A stretch of 39,683 nt of DNA from Cyanobacteria bacterium REEB459 (GCA_018970085.1 JAGWXD010000029.1:1-39683), one strand, 5' to 3'. Shown: positions 1 through 9,600, counted from the first letter of the stretch. Notes: a model not told the origin generated them from the sequence alone. Numbers and translations: made by a program.

Positions 1-113
1 TGACCGGCGATATTTCCCCCTGCCCTATTTCCTACCTGATCGAGTTGCTGAGGAGAGGAACCCAGGGTCGGGCAGTGCCGCTAACCATCCTTGACACCCC
101 TGGTGACAGTGCT

Positions 114-404
114 ATGACATCCCCCCCCATTCACCTGAGATTACGGCTCTACAGTTCTTCCCACCTCTCCTTACCCTCCTTAGTGGAGGAACTGGCGGAC
201 AGTTGTCGAGTAGCCATCCAATCGATTTCCCGGCAAGAGGGGGCGGCCAGTTTCGCTGTGCGCCAGCTTACCCGCACCGATCCCCTGGATGTGGAGTTGT
301 CAGGGCCGATCCAGGCGGTGCAGTGCTGGCTGCAACAGTTAGAACGCCACGCCATCACTATCCAGGGTAAGGGCCATTGCCATGGTGATGGTTGGTACTA
401 CTAA
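114..404 (+). CDS. NIL-domain-like small protein
   Basis: A predicted protein of 96 residues. Its second half, around LDVELSGPIQAVQCWLQQL and the following AITIQ, matches the usual end of NIL domains (a small ACT-like ferredoxin fold known from the C-terminus of the methionine importer ATPase MetN): a hydrophobic strand, 'elsG', a helix, then a final strand. The early strand IHLRLRLY also fits. NIL domains bind methionine in MetN, so a place about 490 bases upstream of metY-metX is suggestive of a sulfur or methionine link, but that is inference. The start is uncertain: ATG at 114 gives a normal single-domain length, but the frame is open to the left edge of the window (position 3), so the protein could be longer. 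No clear ribosome binding site precedes 114. The end, GHCHGDGWYY, is unusually rich in His/Gly. Confidence 0.5.
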   Translation: MTSPPIHLRLRLYSSSHLSLPSLVEELADSCRVAIQSISRQEGAASFAVRQLTRTDPLDVELSGPIQAVQCWLQQLERHAITIQGKGHCHGDGWYY

Positions 405-456
405 CCCCCTGACCCTGCCTCCCATCTGTTCCAAATCCTGTTTCTCCCTCTTTGCC

Positions 457-750
457 ATGATTTCTTCTCCCCTGGTTATTGCTGCCCCCACCCTGGGGGG
501 CTCTCCCTCCGTCCAAGGACCTACTATCCATAGACTGCCCCAGGCTCCTGGCCTGCGGTCCCGACGCTGGAGCTACGGACGCAGCTACGTTATCGTCGCC
601 CTGCTGGCTCCGGTTGTCCTGGCTAGCCTGGGCCTGGTTTTCCTCCACCACCGCCTCAAGCTGACCCTCATCCTGGCCCGCCTGCCCTTCAGCCGGCAGG
701 GCCGTAGCCCCGTTTGGCCAGGTCGACGGCAAACGCCGACGTCGATCTGA
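457..750 (+). CDS. Possible small membrane protein in the metY upstream region
   Basis: The stretch 405-890 has no recognisable gene. The best coding candidate is this frame, with ATG at 457 (also open from ATG 382, overlapping the previous gene). The product of 97 residues would have a short hydrophobic N-terminus and one clear membrane span (YVIVALLAPVVLASLGLVFL) followed by a basic tail. Against it: the tail is low-complexity Arg/Pro, no ribosome binding site is visible, and a long opposite-strand frame (358-861) covers the same DNA, as is usual in GC-rich noncoding sequence. The 140 bases from 751 to 890 hold two copies of CCCAACCCTGC (762-772 and 857-867); no methionine or SAM/SAH riboswitch was recognised upstream of metY. 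Treat as doubtful. Confidence 0.2.
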   Translation: MISSPLVIAAPTLGGSPSVQGPTIHRLPQAPGLRSRRWSYGRSYVIVALLAPVVLASLGLVFLHHRLKLTLILARLPFSRQGRSPVWPGRRQTPTSI

Positions 751-881
751 GCCCGGTTGAGCCCAACCCTGCACCAGGGGCTCGAGGCAGTCTTGCCCAT
801 CTTTCCCGTCCAGCTTCGCAGGTCTCACCCTTCTAGCCTCAGGTGAGTGAGGTGAACCCAACCCTGCCCCCTTCCCTTTGA

Positions 882-2186
<1,305 letters not shown>

Positions 2187-2225
2187 CCCTGGCTGATCTT
2201 TACTGGCCGTCAACGGCTTGACTGC

Positions 2226-3332
2226 GTGTCCTACCTTGATTTGGTTTCTCCCCTGACTCGGGTGTATCGCTTGCCAACCCCCCTGGATCTGGAGTTGGGG
2301 GGCACCCTACCCCAGGTGCAGGTGGCCTACCGCACCTGGGGAACCCTGAATGCCGCTGGAGATAACGGGGTTTTAGTCTGCCATGCCCTCACCGGTAACG
2401 CCGATCTAGATGATTGGTGGCAACCCCTGCTGGGGGAGGGGCAAAGCCTTGACCCCAGCAGAGATTTTGTGGTCTGCAGTAACATCCTCGGCAGTTGCTA
2501 TGGCACCACCGGCCCCACCAGCCTCAACCCGGCTACGGGTCAGCCCTATGGGCCTGAATTCCCCGCCATTACGGTGCGAGACATGGTGCGGGCCCAGGGG
2601 CAACTGCTGGCGGGCCTGGGGGTCCGGTCTCTGCGACTGGTGATTGGGGGTTCCCTGGGGGGCATGCAGGCCTTGGAATGGGTGCTGCAGTATCCCGACC
2701 AGGTGCAGAGTCTGGCGGTGATTGCGGCCCCGGGTCGCCACTCGGCCTGGTGTATTGGGCTCAGTGAAGCTCAGCGTCAGGCTATCTACACCGATCCCCA
2801 GTGGCGGGAGGGCTACTACTCAGCGGATGCTCCACCGGTTCAAGGACTGGCGGTAGCTCGCATGATCGCCATGAGCACCTACCGGTCCTGGGCTAGTTTT
2901 CAACAACGGTTTGCCCGTAACGCAGCGGATCGGGGGTTGGGCGATCGCCCCCCCTCCCCCTACGCTATTACCGATTACCTGCACTACCAGGGGGCCAAGC
3001 TGGTCAGTCGCTTCGACGCCAACACCTACGTCACCCTGACCCGGGCCATGGATTACCATGATGTGGGCGCTGGCCAGGTTAGTCTGGGCCCCACGCCGGA
3101 TCAGCGCTATCGGGCGGCCCTGGGTCAGATCACCCAGCCTACCCTGGTGGTGGCGATCGCCAGCGACATCCTCTATCCTCCCGTCGAACAGAAGGAGCTG
3201 GTGAACCTAATTCCCAGGGCACAGCTGAGCTGGCTCCAGTCTCCCCACGGCCATGATGGCTTTCTCATTGACATGTACCCTTTAAACCAGCAGGTGCGTC
3301 AGTTTCGCCTTCACACCAGGGCAGGGGAGTAA
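2226..3332 (+). CDS. metX: Homoserine O-acetyltransferase
   Basis: Alpha/beta-hydrolase-fold acyltransferase that activates homoserine with acetyl-CoA, feeding MetY encoded just upstream. The catalytic triad is readable: nucleophile Ser143 in GGSLGGMQALEW, Asp314 in AIASDILYPP, and His343 in SPHGHDGFLID. The oxyanion/substrate region HALTGNADLDDWW and LGSCYGTTGPTSLNP are standard MetX motifs, and the length of 368 residues is normal. Some family members use succinyl-CoA instead; the sequence seen here does not settle that, but the adjacent MetY (an O-acetylhomoserine user) favours acetyl-CoA. Translation probably starts at GTG 2226 (Val-codon start, read as Met); no in-frame ATG gives a complete N-terminus. 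A hairpin downstream (3366-3403) may end the transcript. Confidence 0.96.
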   Translation: MSYLDLVSPLTRVYRLPTPLDLELGGTLPQVQVAYRTWGTLNAAGDNGVLVCHALTGNADLDDWWQPLLGEGQSLDPSRDFVVCSNILGSCYGTTGPTSLNPATGQPYGPEFPAITVRDMVRAQGQLLAGLGVRSLRLVIGGSLGGMQALEWVLQYPDQVQSLAVIAAPGRHSAWCIGLSEAQRQAIYTDPQWREGYYSADAPPVQGLAVARMIAMSTYRSWASFQQRFARNAADRGLGDRPPSPYAITDYLHYQGAKLVSRFDANTYVTLTRAMDYHDVGAGQVSLGPTPDQRYRAALGQITQPTLVVAIASDILYPPVEQKELVNLIPRAQLSWLQSPHGHDGFLIDMYPLNQQVRQFRLHTRAGE

Positions 3333-3365
3333 AGACCTGCCCTGGCCCCTGGGTCAAGGGGGATG

Positions 3366-3403
3366 CATTGCTGCTGAGTCTGGTGATCGCCTGGGCAGCA
3401 ATG
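3366..3403. terminator. Inverted repeat between convergent genes, possible terminator
   Basis: Perfect 9-bp arms CATTGCTGC (3366-3374) and GCAGCAATG (3395-3403) enclose a 20-base loop that itself holds GGTGATCGCC. It sits between the 3' ends of metX (+) and the phosphohexomutase (-), where a terminator acting in both directions would be useful. No T-run follows on either side, so an intrinsic-terminator role is uncertain. Confidence 0.4.
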
Positions 3404-3404
3404 G

Positions 3405-3424
3405 ATTAATGCGTATTAATGCGT
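3405..3424. repeat. Two tandem 10-bp repeats
   Basis: ATTAATGCGT occurs twice head to tail immediately after the inverted repeat and 11 bases before the phosphohexomutase stop. It is too short to assign a role; slippage duplication is the simplest explanation. Confidence 0.6.
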
Positions 3425-3435
3425 CTAGAGCCTCC

Positions 3436-4977
3436 CTAATCAACCCCTAGGGCAGAACTATCTAAATCCCTCAGGGACTGAAAAAAAGTCCCCAGGCGCT
3501 GGGTAATACGGGCCACCCCCCCGGCTACGTTAGACTCAATATTGAGGGGCAGGACGGGATCATGGAGAGACAGCCGCAGGAGGAACCAGCCCTTTTCCTG
3601 GGGCGATTGACAGGCTACCCGTATCCCCTCGTAGTTCTTGGGTACCACTTGCCAGTCAGGCTGGCTATCAACAAAGGTTTTAAGCTGGTCTATGACCTCC
3701 AGGCCAGAGGTTTTAAAGTCCGGTACCTGAATGGTCAGGCGAAACTCCCGGCTTTCCTGGGGTTCTTCCAGGGTGGCAATTAGATCACCGAGCTGGCGAC
3801 CGGCCAGGCGAGCCCTGGCCAGTTCTACGAGTAATTTACTCAATAAATAGGCCCCATCGTCTAGGAAGTAGTTTTCCTGCATGGCGGCGTGGCCCGAGGT
3901 TTCGATCGCCAGCCAGGCGGGTTGACCCGCCTGATTCAGACGCTTGGCTTCATTGATGACGTTTTTATAGCCCCGCTTAAACCGGTGGTGAATCCCCCCC
4001 AGGTGGTCCTCAATAAAGGGGGTGAGGCCATCGCTGGTAATAGAGTCGGTGACAATGGTGGAACCGGGGTGTTCCCCCAGGACAATGGCCGCCATCAGCG
4101 CAATTAAGCGATTGCGACTAAGCTCCCGGCCCTCTCGATCAACGGCGGCGCCCCGGTCTACATCCGTATCAAAGATCAGGCCAAAGTCCGCCCCCTGGGC
4201 CACCACGGCCTGGGCAATGGAGGCCATCGCCGCCGGGTTCTCGGGGTTGGGAATGTGGTTGGGAAAGGTGCCGTCGGGTTCTAAAAACTGACTTCCTGTG
4301 GTATCGGCCCCCAGGGGTACCAACACCTGGCTAGCATAGAACCCACCAGCCCCGTTACCGGCATCAACAATAATATGGAGCCCCGCCAGAGGTTGATCAA
4401 AGTGATCGGGATGGTTAATGGCCCGGCGCATCTGCTGCACCAGGTTAGCGGCATAGGCGCCGATCAGGTCGCGCTCCACAACTGGGCCACCCACCTCAGC
4501 CTCGGCAAAGCTGGTAGCGGCCGCTAATTGGAGAATGGCAGTAATATCTTGGGAATTTAACCCTCCCTGACGGGTAAAGAACTTCAAGCCGTTGCGATTA
4601 AAGGGCAGGTGACTGGCGGTAAGCATGATCGCCCCATCGCAGTTAAAGTCGGGCAATACCGTACTCATAAACATGGCGGGAGTCGAAGCCATGCCCACAT
4701 CCAGCACCCGGCTACCCAGGGCAGCCATAGCAGCGATCGCGGCCTCCATTAATTGGGGACCAGAGAGGCGACTGTCTCGGCCAATGGCGATGGTGAGATT
4801 AGCGATCGGCTGCCTGACCTCCGCTGCCAGCCAGGTGACAAAGGCTTGGGCCAGGGTACCCGCCACCTGGGGAGTCAGGTTAACGGCTTCCCCGGGTATG
4901 CCCTGCAGGGCCACCCCCCGAATGTCCGACCCATTTTGCAAGTCAGCCCAGTTCACCAACGCAGTCGATAGGGTCAT
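3436..4977 (-). CDS. Phosphomannomutase/phosphoglucomutase family enzyme
   Basis: Alpha-D-phosphohexomutase superfamily, 513 residues, cytoplasmic; interconverts hexose 1- and 6-phosphates through a phosphoserine. Four-domain landmarks are present: the active serine Ser122 in TASHLP, the metal-binding loop DTDVDR (Asp270, Asp272, Asp274), the sugar-binding loop ETSGHAAMQENYFLDDGAYL, and a C-terminal phosphate-binding region with EGIRVACQS. N-terminal NGSDIRG also fits. The SGHAAMQEN loop in place of the SGEESGH seen in many phosphoglucomutases argues against classical Pgm and for the PMM/PGM branch, but substrate choice (mannose, glucose or glucose-1,6-bisphosphate synthesis) cannot be read from sequence. 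It is a single gene, convergent with metX and divergent from the ABC permease at 5113. Confidence 0.9.
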   Translation of the reverse strand: MTLSTALVNWADLQNGSDIRGVALQGIPGEAVNLTPQVAGTLAQAFVTWLAAEVRQPIANLTIAIGRDSRLSGPQLMEAAIAAMAALGSRVLDVGMASTPAMFMSTVLPDFNCDGAIMLTASHLPFNRNGLKFFTRQGGLNSQDITAILQLAAATSFAEAEVGGPVVERDLIGAYAANLVQQMRRAINHPDHFDQPLAGLHIIVDAGNGAGGFYASQVLVPLGADTTGSQFLEPDGTFPNHIPNPENPAAMASIAQAVVAQGADFGLIFDTDVDRGAAVDREGRELSRNRLIALMAAIVLGEHPGSTIVTDSITSDGLTPFIEDHLGGIHHRFKRGYKNVINEAKRLNQAGQPAWLAIETSGHAAMQENYFLDDGAYLLSKLLVELARARLAGRQLGDLIATLEEPQESREFRLTIQVPDFKTSGLEVIDQLKTFVDSQPDWQVVPKNYEGIRVACQSPQEKGWFLLRLSLHDPVLPLNIESNVAGGVARITQRLGTFFQSLRDLDSSALGVD

Positions 4978-5112
4978 GGCTGTAGGATTTTAACGGCTAT
5001 AGATTTAACCATAGAAGCTATGGCGCAGCTCCAAGGATTTCTTTAGCTTTTTTGCACCTTGAGGCGACAGATTACCCCAGAGACTGAAAACCCCCCACGG
5101 AATAAAGATAGG

Positions 5113-5919
5113 ATGAATTTGACTTTACACTTTCCGATGGTAATGAAATATTGGCGAGAAACCCTGGCGGTAGCCCAGCGAATTCTAGCGGAGCTCTGGT
5201 GTCGAAAACGCAGCTTGATCTTTTGGGCCATTTTCCCGGCTCTGCTATTAATTCTCAATAGTTTGATCTTTCAAGAACGTACCCAGATTTCCCTGGCCCA
5301 GGCCTATGCCAATGCCCTGTCTCCCACCCTGGTGGGAGCCGCGCTATTTTTTAGTTGTCTGGGGGGAAGCCTGGCCACCGTCGTATCTGAGCGCGAACAA
5401 CAAACCCTGAAGCGATTGTTTCTCTCCCCTTTGAGTGGCGTGTCTTACTTTATGGGTATTTGTTTGGCCTATACCGTCATTGGTCTGGCCCAGGCGGCCC
5501 TGATGTATGGCATCGCCCTATCCCAGGGGTCTAGCCTGAAAGGTAACCCCCTCGCCAGTTTGACTATTATTTTGCTGAGTATTACCGCCTACGTGGGCGT
5601 GGGCTTTCTGCTAGGCACCCAGCTGGCCCGCCGCACTGAAGATGTCAACTCCCTGGTGGCGGCCTTTGGCATCCCCCTGATGATTTTGGGAGGGGCTTTT
5701 TTACCCACAGCCTTTTTCCCCCAGTCGCTGCTGTCCCTCACCCGGTTTAATCCGATTTACCACATGATTGAGGCCATGGCGGCGGTGGCTGGGGGTAAAT
5801 CCCTGGTGGATCAAGCGGTCCTTAACCACACCCTATTTCTAGTTGTTTTTGCCCTGGCCATGGTAGGCACAGGGGGCCTGGCCTACCAACGCATGGTTCG
5901 GGTAGAGCGCCAACTCTAG
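5113..5919 (+). CDS. ABC-2 type transporter permease
   Basis: Integral membrane protein of 268 residues from ATG 5113; the frame is open from 5059, but the extra 18 residues are polar and not family-like. It shows about six hydrophobic spans: one near WAIFPALLLILNSLIF, then LVGAALFFSCLGGSLATVV, YFMGICLAYTVIGLAQAALMYGIAL, LTIILLSITAYVGVGFLLG, IPLMILGGAFLP and TLFLVVFALAMVGTGGLAY. The cytoplasmic stretch SEREQQTLKRLFLSPLSG between spans 2 and 3, and the SLTRFNPIYHMIEAMRA-like end (LTRFNPIYHMIEAM), are hallmarks of ABC-2 permeases (export of drugs, polysaccharides or lipids). No ATP-binding subunit is encoded in this window, so the partner ATPase must lie elsewhere and the substrate is unknown. 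Confidence 0.88.
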   Translation: MNLTLHFPMVMKYWRETLAVAQRILAELWCRKRSLIFWAIFPALLLILNSLIFQERTQISLAQAYANALSPTLVGAALFFSCLGGSLATVVSEREQQTLKRLFLSPLSGVSYFMGICLAYTVIGLAQAALMYGIALSQGSSLKGNPLASLTIILLSITAYVGVGFLLGTQLARRTEDVNSLVAAFGIPLMILGGAFLPTAFFPQSLLSLTRFNPIYHMIEAMAAVAGGKSLVDQAVLNHTLFLVVFALAMVGTGGLAYQRMVRVERQL

Positions 5920-5928
5920 GCCCTGGGG

Positions 5929-6678
5929 CTAGTAACGGATTTGCAAGGTGACCGTGGCCTGGACCACTTGTTCACCCCCAATTACGGGGGTAGGGGCATC
6001 TGCCTGGGCCAGCCCCACCGCCTGCCGGGCCATGGGCATGGGGATGGGGGAGGGAGCCATGGCCCCATTTACCTGGATGCTCAAAACTTCTTGGGAACGT
6101 AGATTTAAAACCCCCAGCACCGCTGCCGCCTGGGCTTGGGCATCGGCTACCGCCTTTTTGAGGGCCTGCTGACGAGCTGCCTCTAAGGCTTGATCGGCGG
6201 CCACAAAACTAATGCCTCGAATCTGATTAGCCCCTGCTTTAACCGCATCATCTAGCAAGCTGCCCACCGCTTCTGTGGCCAGGGTAAAGCTCACCGTATT
6301 GCTGGCGCTGTAACCCACCAGTTGGGAGCGCTGGTTGTCGTAGGTGTAGCGAGGGCTGAGCTGTATACCTGTAGTTTGCAGCTTTTCTACCCGTCGCGAT
6401 CGCAGCAGTTCGACCACCGCAGTGGTACGCCGCGCCACCTCTTGTTGCAAGGCTACCGGATCCTTACCTTCCCCATCAACCCCCAGGCTAACCTGGGTTT
6501 TGCTGGTTTGCACCCCCTGTTCCCCCTGGCCAGTTACGGTTAACGTGCGAATGGTATTTTCCTGGGCCATAGCTATAGTTGTCACCATGGGAGTAAAGGG
6601 TAGGGCAGGCCCAAGGGCGATCGCCGCTACCAGGGCTAGGATGAGTCGTCGAGCCGGATAAAAACGAGTAGGTTTCAT
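5929..6678 (-). CDS. SIMPL-domain (DUF541) secreted protein
   Basis: Predicted secreted or periplasmic protein of 249 residues when started at ATG 6678, which is preceded by AGGA in 'ataggatc'. A signal peptide follows: basic KPTRFYPARR, hydrophobic LILALVAAIALGPALPF, with cleavage probably after AMA. The mature part begins NTIRTLTVTGQGEQGVQTSKTQ, the typical start of SIMPL/DUF541 proteins (E. coli YggE-like), and continues with the family's VGYSASNTVSF, the AGANQIRGISF strand and a long Ala/Gln helix (ALKKAVADAQAQAAAVL). The upstream extension to 6747 is unlikely because it would put 23 residues ahead of a good signal peptide. Molecular function of the family is not established; oxidative-stress roles have been proposed. 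It is convergent with the ABC permease, 9 bases apart. Confidence 0.85.
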   Translation of the reverse strand: MKPTRFYPARRLILALVAAIALGPALPFTPMVTTIAMAQENTIRTLTVTGQGEQGVQTSKTQVSLGVDGEGKDPVALQQEVARRTTAVVELLRSRRVEKLQTTGIQLSPRYTYDNQRSQLVGYSASNTVSFTLATEAVGSLLDDAVKAGANQIRGISFVAADQALEAARQQALKKAVADAQAQAAAVLGVLNLRSQEVLSIQVNGAMAPSPIPMPMARQAVGLAQADAPTPVIGGEQVVQATVTLQIRY

Positions 6679-6799
6679 GATCCTATTGAAATCGAATGAC
6701 TTCCCTAATCTGCCACACCCTCCTCTAAGCGGAGCGATGGTTACCAAATTCGATACACCATAGGATAGGGTAGGAAAGGTGATCTCAGCGATCGTCTCT

Positions 6800-7321
6800 A
6801 TGGCTGATTTTTCCCTACCTGGTTACCACATAAAGACCGGCTCTTCCCTGGATCGCTCACGCCTGGTCAGGGTGATGGAACGTCACCAGCAGGAACTCAC
6901 TCCCCACAGTTCACAGCCCTCTATGGAGGCGACGGTGGACCGCTACCTATCGAGCCAAACTCCCCTCTGGTGGGTCTGGCCGCACTCTGGTGTCCCCCCT
7001 GAGGCCCAGGACCCAGGATTTCAGGCCGGCCTAACCCCGCCATGGGAGGCAGTGGCCTGTCTGTGGTTAGGGCAGGCCATTGACCAATCCAATGGCTGCC
7101 CCCATCCCTACATCCTATTACTCTACGTCAGCCCCCACCATCGCCGCCGGGGCGTTGCCACCGCCCTTTTGCAAAGGGCCCATAGCTGGGCCAGAGAGCA
7201 GGGCTACCGCCAGATCAGCCTGCAGGTGTGGACCCACAACCAACCAGCCCAGGCCCTATACCGCAAACTGGGTTACCAACCCCAGGCAATTCTGATGAAA
7301 TCTTGCCTGGAAGAAGGGTAG
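6800..7321 (+). CDS. GNAT-family N-acetyltransferase
   Basis: Predicted acetyl-CoA-dependent N-acetyltransferase of 173 residues. The core GNAT motif is LLYVSPHHRRRGVATALLQR: the beta strand followed by the RRRGVA pyrophosphate-binding loop. It continues with the motif-B part QVWTHNQPAQALYRKLGYQ, a standard GNAT ending. The N-terminal region (LPGYHIKTGSSLDRSRLVRVMERHQQEL) resembles cyanobacterial GNATs of otherwise unknown substrate. ATG 6800 is preferred because family-like sequence starts within a few residues; GTG 6779, preceded closely by AGGAAAG, would add seven residues. The gene stands alone between a convergent-side YbjN gene and the divergent SIMPL gene. Substrate unknown. Confidence 0.85.
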   Translation: MADFSLPGYHIKTGSSLDRSRLVRVMERHQQELTPHSSQPSMEATVDRYLSSQTPLWWVWPHSGVPPEAQDPGFQAGLTPPWEAVACLWLGQAIDQSNGCPHPYILLLYVSPHHRRRGVATALLQRAHSWAREQGYRQISLQVWTHNQPAQALYRKLGYQPQAILMKSCLEEG

Positions 7322-7434
7322 ACCTCAACCCCAGTAGAGAAAAATTATGGGCGGGTTAGCAGCCACGGGACACTTAGGGATAGAGTGGAATGGAACTACA
7401 TTAACTACCCCGCCGCAGTTCAGGAGAACATACC

Positions 7435-7911
7435 ATGGGACTTGACTGGTCGAATCTAGAGGCAACTGCTGACCCTACAGCGGAAAATACCACCCTAAGC
7501 TCCAACTCCTATGTCACCCTGATTGAAACCGTCATTGCTAGCCTAGACCAGGGGGATGGAGCCATGGCCAGCAAAAATCAGGCCGGGCGGCTCTGGATGT
7601 TCCATTACGGCAGTGTCAAAGTCTACGTACAACTGACTGGAGAGACACCGGAAGATACCTTGAGTCTGTGGTCTCCTGTGCTTTCCCTGCCGGCGAAGGA
7701 GGAACCACGGCTGTTTAGGCAGCTGCTGGAGAGGAACTGTGGTGAGACCCTAGAGGCTCGCTTCGGGGTCTCGGGCGACCAGGTTCTGGTGATTACCACC
7801 CGCACCCTGGAGGATATTTCCGCCGCTGAGATTTCCCGCTTAATGACCATTGTTGCCACTATTGCCGATGACGCCGATGACGCCCTTAAGGCTGAGTTTG
7901 GACTGGCTTAG
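7435..7911 (+). CDS. YbjN-domain protein (type III secretion chaperone-like fold)
   Basis: Protein of 158 residues with a good start: AGGAG at 7422-7426, eight bases before ATG 7435. The pattern fits YbjN/DUF1821-type proteins: an N-terminal helix (SYVTLIETVIASL), a beta meander including RLWMFHYGSVKVYVQL and LSLWSPVLSLP, a helix with PRLFRQLLERNCGETLEARFGV, a strand DQVLVITTRTLEDIS, and a final helix ending ADDADDALKAEFG. These folds resemble CesT-type chaperones, but no secretion system is present and cyanobacterial members have no proven role. The last 26 bases overlap the 3' end of the convergent protease gene. A second, more distant protein of the same class lies at 25665-26111. Confidence 0.75.
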   Translation: MGLDWSNLEATADPTAENTTLSSNSYVTLIETVIASLDQGDGAMASKNQAGRLWMFHYGSVKVYVQLTGETPEDTLSLWSPVLSLPAKEEPRLFRQLLERNCGETLEARFGVSGDQVLVITTRTLEDISAAEISRLMTIVATIADDADDALKAEFGLA

Positions 7912-9127
7912 GGGCTAGGACCGGGCGATCTTGGCTAACGGCCTGGGCGATAGACCCCAGTTGGAACCCGGGGGGATACTGGCCTTCTTCCTTAATGCGC
8001 TGAATCACGGGGGGCGGTATGCGGAGCTTCAGGCGATCGCCTAGAACCCTGACAATATCGCCCCGGTCTAGAATTCCCCCCACTGCATCAGCGGGGGTTA
8101 GCACCGTGAGACGCGCCAGGGATAGAGTCTCCAGTTGGGTAATCGCCTCCGCCAGGGGGGTATTTTCCCGCAGAGACGGTAGACTGGCCAGCGGCCTGAC
8201 CAACTGGTGCAGGGTCAATCGTTCCCACTGGCTGCGCTCTAAGTTGCGCAGGTCCTCCACCACCACCATGCCCCGGTACCGACCTTCCGAGGCAGCAAAG
8301 TAGACCGGAGCATGGTTTTCTTCCAGCAGGTAGGTGTCGGCGAACTGGCGCACAGTCTGGTTTGCATCTATGACTCGAAAGTCACGACTCATGGCATCGC
8401 CAGCAGTCAGAGATAGGATTGCCTCCTGCAGGTTGCTGACCTGGTGGTAGGAGGCCGCATTGCGCCAGGCAAACCAGCCAATGGCGGCAATCCATAGCCC
8501 AGAAAAGAACTGATAAACCAGCACCAGGGTCAGGCCCAGCAGCATGGCCACAGAACCCAATACCTGCCCAGATCGCGCCGCCCACCGAATCCCTTGAATG
8601 CGACTGTCGGTAATTTTCCACACCAGAGCCTTGAGTACCTGGCCGCCATCTAGGGGAAGGCCCGGAATTAAGTTAAACAAGGTCAACACTAGATTAATCT
8701 CGGCCACACTGCCGGTAATCACCGCCACTGGTGCGGGCAAATCTGGCAACTGGGAAAATCCCGTGAGGGACAAAAACAGGCCGAAACTGACCAGGGGACC
8801 CGCGATCGCCACTTTGAAGGCGGCCATCGGAGTACTGGACTCCCGATCAATGGCGGCAATGCCGCCAAACAAAAATAAGGTAATGGAGTTAACGGCGATT
8901 GCCTGGGCCCTGGCGGCCAGACTATGGCCCAGTTCATGGAGCAACACCGAACTAAATAGTAACAAAGCCAGGGCAAACCCCATCAGCCAGGCACCTTCGC
9001 CCCAGTTCTGATGCCAGTCAGGATCCAGGCCGTAGGAGATAGTCACCAGAGCTAGGATCACAAACCAGGAACTATCTATAAATAGGGGAATACCCAGAAT
9101 AGAACCCACACGCCAGCCAGATTGCAT
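7886..9127 (-). CDS. Site-2-protease-family membrane metalloprotease with C-terminal CBS-like domain
   Basis: Predicted intramembrane zinc protease of 413 residues. HELGH (residues 64-68) lies within a hydrophobic segment and supplies the two His ligands and the Glu; the third ligand is Asp160 in NLIPGLPLDGGQVL. About six membrane spans occupy residues 1-220, including a final pair near SVAMLLGLTLVLVYQFF and LWIAAIGWFAW. Residues about 230-370 form a soluble CBS-pair-like region (AGDAMSRDFRVIDANQTV, APVYFAASEGRYRGMVVVEDL, LAEAITQLETLSLARLTVL), as in the Rip3/SpoIVFB-like group where CBS domains sense nucleotides. The substrate is unknown; regulated cleavage of a membrane-bound factor is the family role. 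The 3' end overlaps the convergent YbjN gene by 26 bases. The 200 bases upstream to psaK's end hold nothing recognised. Confidence 0.9.
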   Translation of the reverse strand: MQSGWRVGSILGIPLFIDSSWFVILALVTISYGLDPDWHQNWGEGAWLMGFALALLLFSSVLLHELGHSLAARAQAIAVNSITLFLFGGIAAIDRESSTPMAAFKVAIAGPLVSFGLFLSLTGFSQLPDLPAPVAVITGSVAEINLVLTLFNLIPGLPLDGGQVLKALVWKITDSRIQGIRWAARSGQVLGSVAMLLGLTLVLVYQFFSGLWIAAIGWFAWRNAASYHQVSNLQEAILSLTAGDAMSRDFRVIDANQTVRQFADTYLLEENHAPVYFAASEGRYRGMVVVEDLRNLERSQWERLTLHQLVRPLASLPSLRENTPLAEAITQLETLSLARLTVLTPADAVGGILDRGDIVRVLGDRLKLRIPPPVIQRIKEEGQYPPGFQLGSIAQAVSQDRPVLAPKPVQTQP

Positions 9128-9327
9128 CGCCGAGACCTCCCTCCTGCGTTTTCAATGGCCTGATAGGGAATGAGCGACGGCATGCTCAATCGGCCCAAAT
9201 ACCCTAACCTTATTGTAGATTCTAGTCCACCTGCTGGCCAGGCCCACTAAACTCTAGACCCGGCTCAGCAGGCTGACAGCAGACCTGAACTTGGGCCCAG
9301 CCTTGACCCCAAGCAATGGCCCCGCCT

Positions 9328-9600
9328 CTATAGCAGGCCGGCGTTACCCAGGCCTAAAATCATACCCGCCCCAAGCAGATGGCCAAAACTACCAATAGCC
9401 AGTAATTCGGCCAGGCCAAAGCCTTCAAATACCATGGGCAGACTGAGGGGCAGAGCCGGACCGACCCCTGGTTTTTGAATAGCATACTTACCAATGGCCA
9501 GCACAAACAGGTTGCAGGTGATCATAATCAAAGCCACCTTCAAAGACCACTCAGGGGTGGTAGGTACGACTTGGGCCAGCACTAGGGCAGAATTAATCAA
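9328..9600 (-). CDS. psaK: Photosystem I reaction centre subunit X (PsaK)
   Basis: Small thylakoid membrane protein of 90 residues with two helices (WSLKVALIMITCNLFVLAIG and GLAELLAIGSFGHLLGAGMI) on either side of a short stromal loop containing GKYAIQKPGVGPALP; this layout and the FGLAELLAIGSFGHLLGAG ending identify PsaK, a peripheral PSI core subunit near PsaA. The start is non-standard: no ATG is in place, and TTG at 9600-9598 is preceded at eight bases by AAGGAG (in 'cctaaggagcgataccc' on the minus strand), so TTG is the most likely initiator. A likely -10 box lies at 9660-9665. The gene is divergent from trpF. Cyanobacteria often carry two psaK paralogues with different light regulation; which one this is cannot be told here. 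Confidence 0.94.
   Translation of the reverse strand: MINSALVLAQVVPTTPEWSLKVALIMITCNLFVLAIGKYAIQKPGVGPALPLSLPMVFEGFGLAELLAIGSFGHLLGAGMILGLGNAGLL

Noticed and set aside
358-861. Long minus-strand frame of 167 residues opposite the metY upstream region
   Set aside because: Product is low-complexity Gly/Gln/Arg/Ser with no ordered segments, typical of the reverse strand of GC-rich DNA; no start context.
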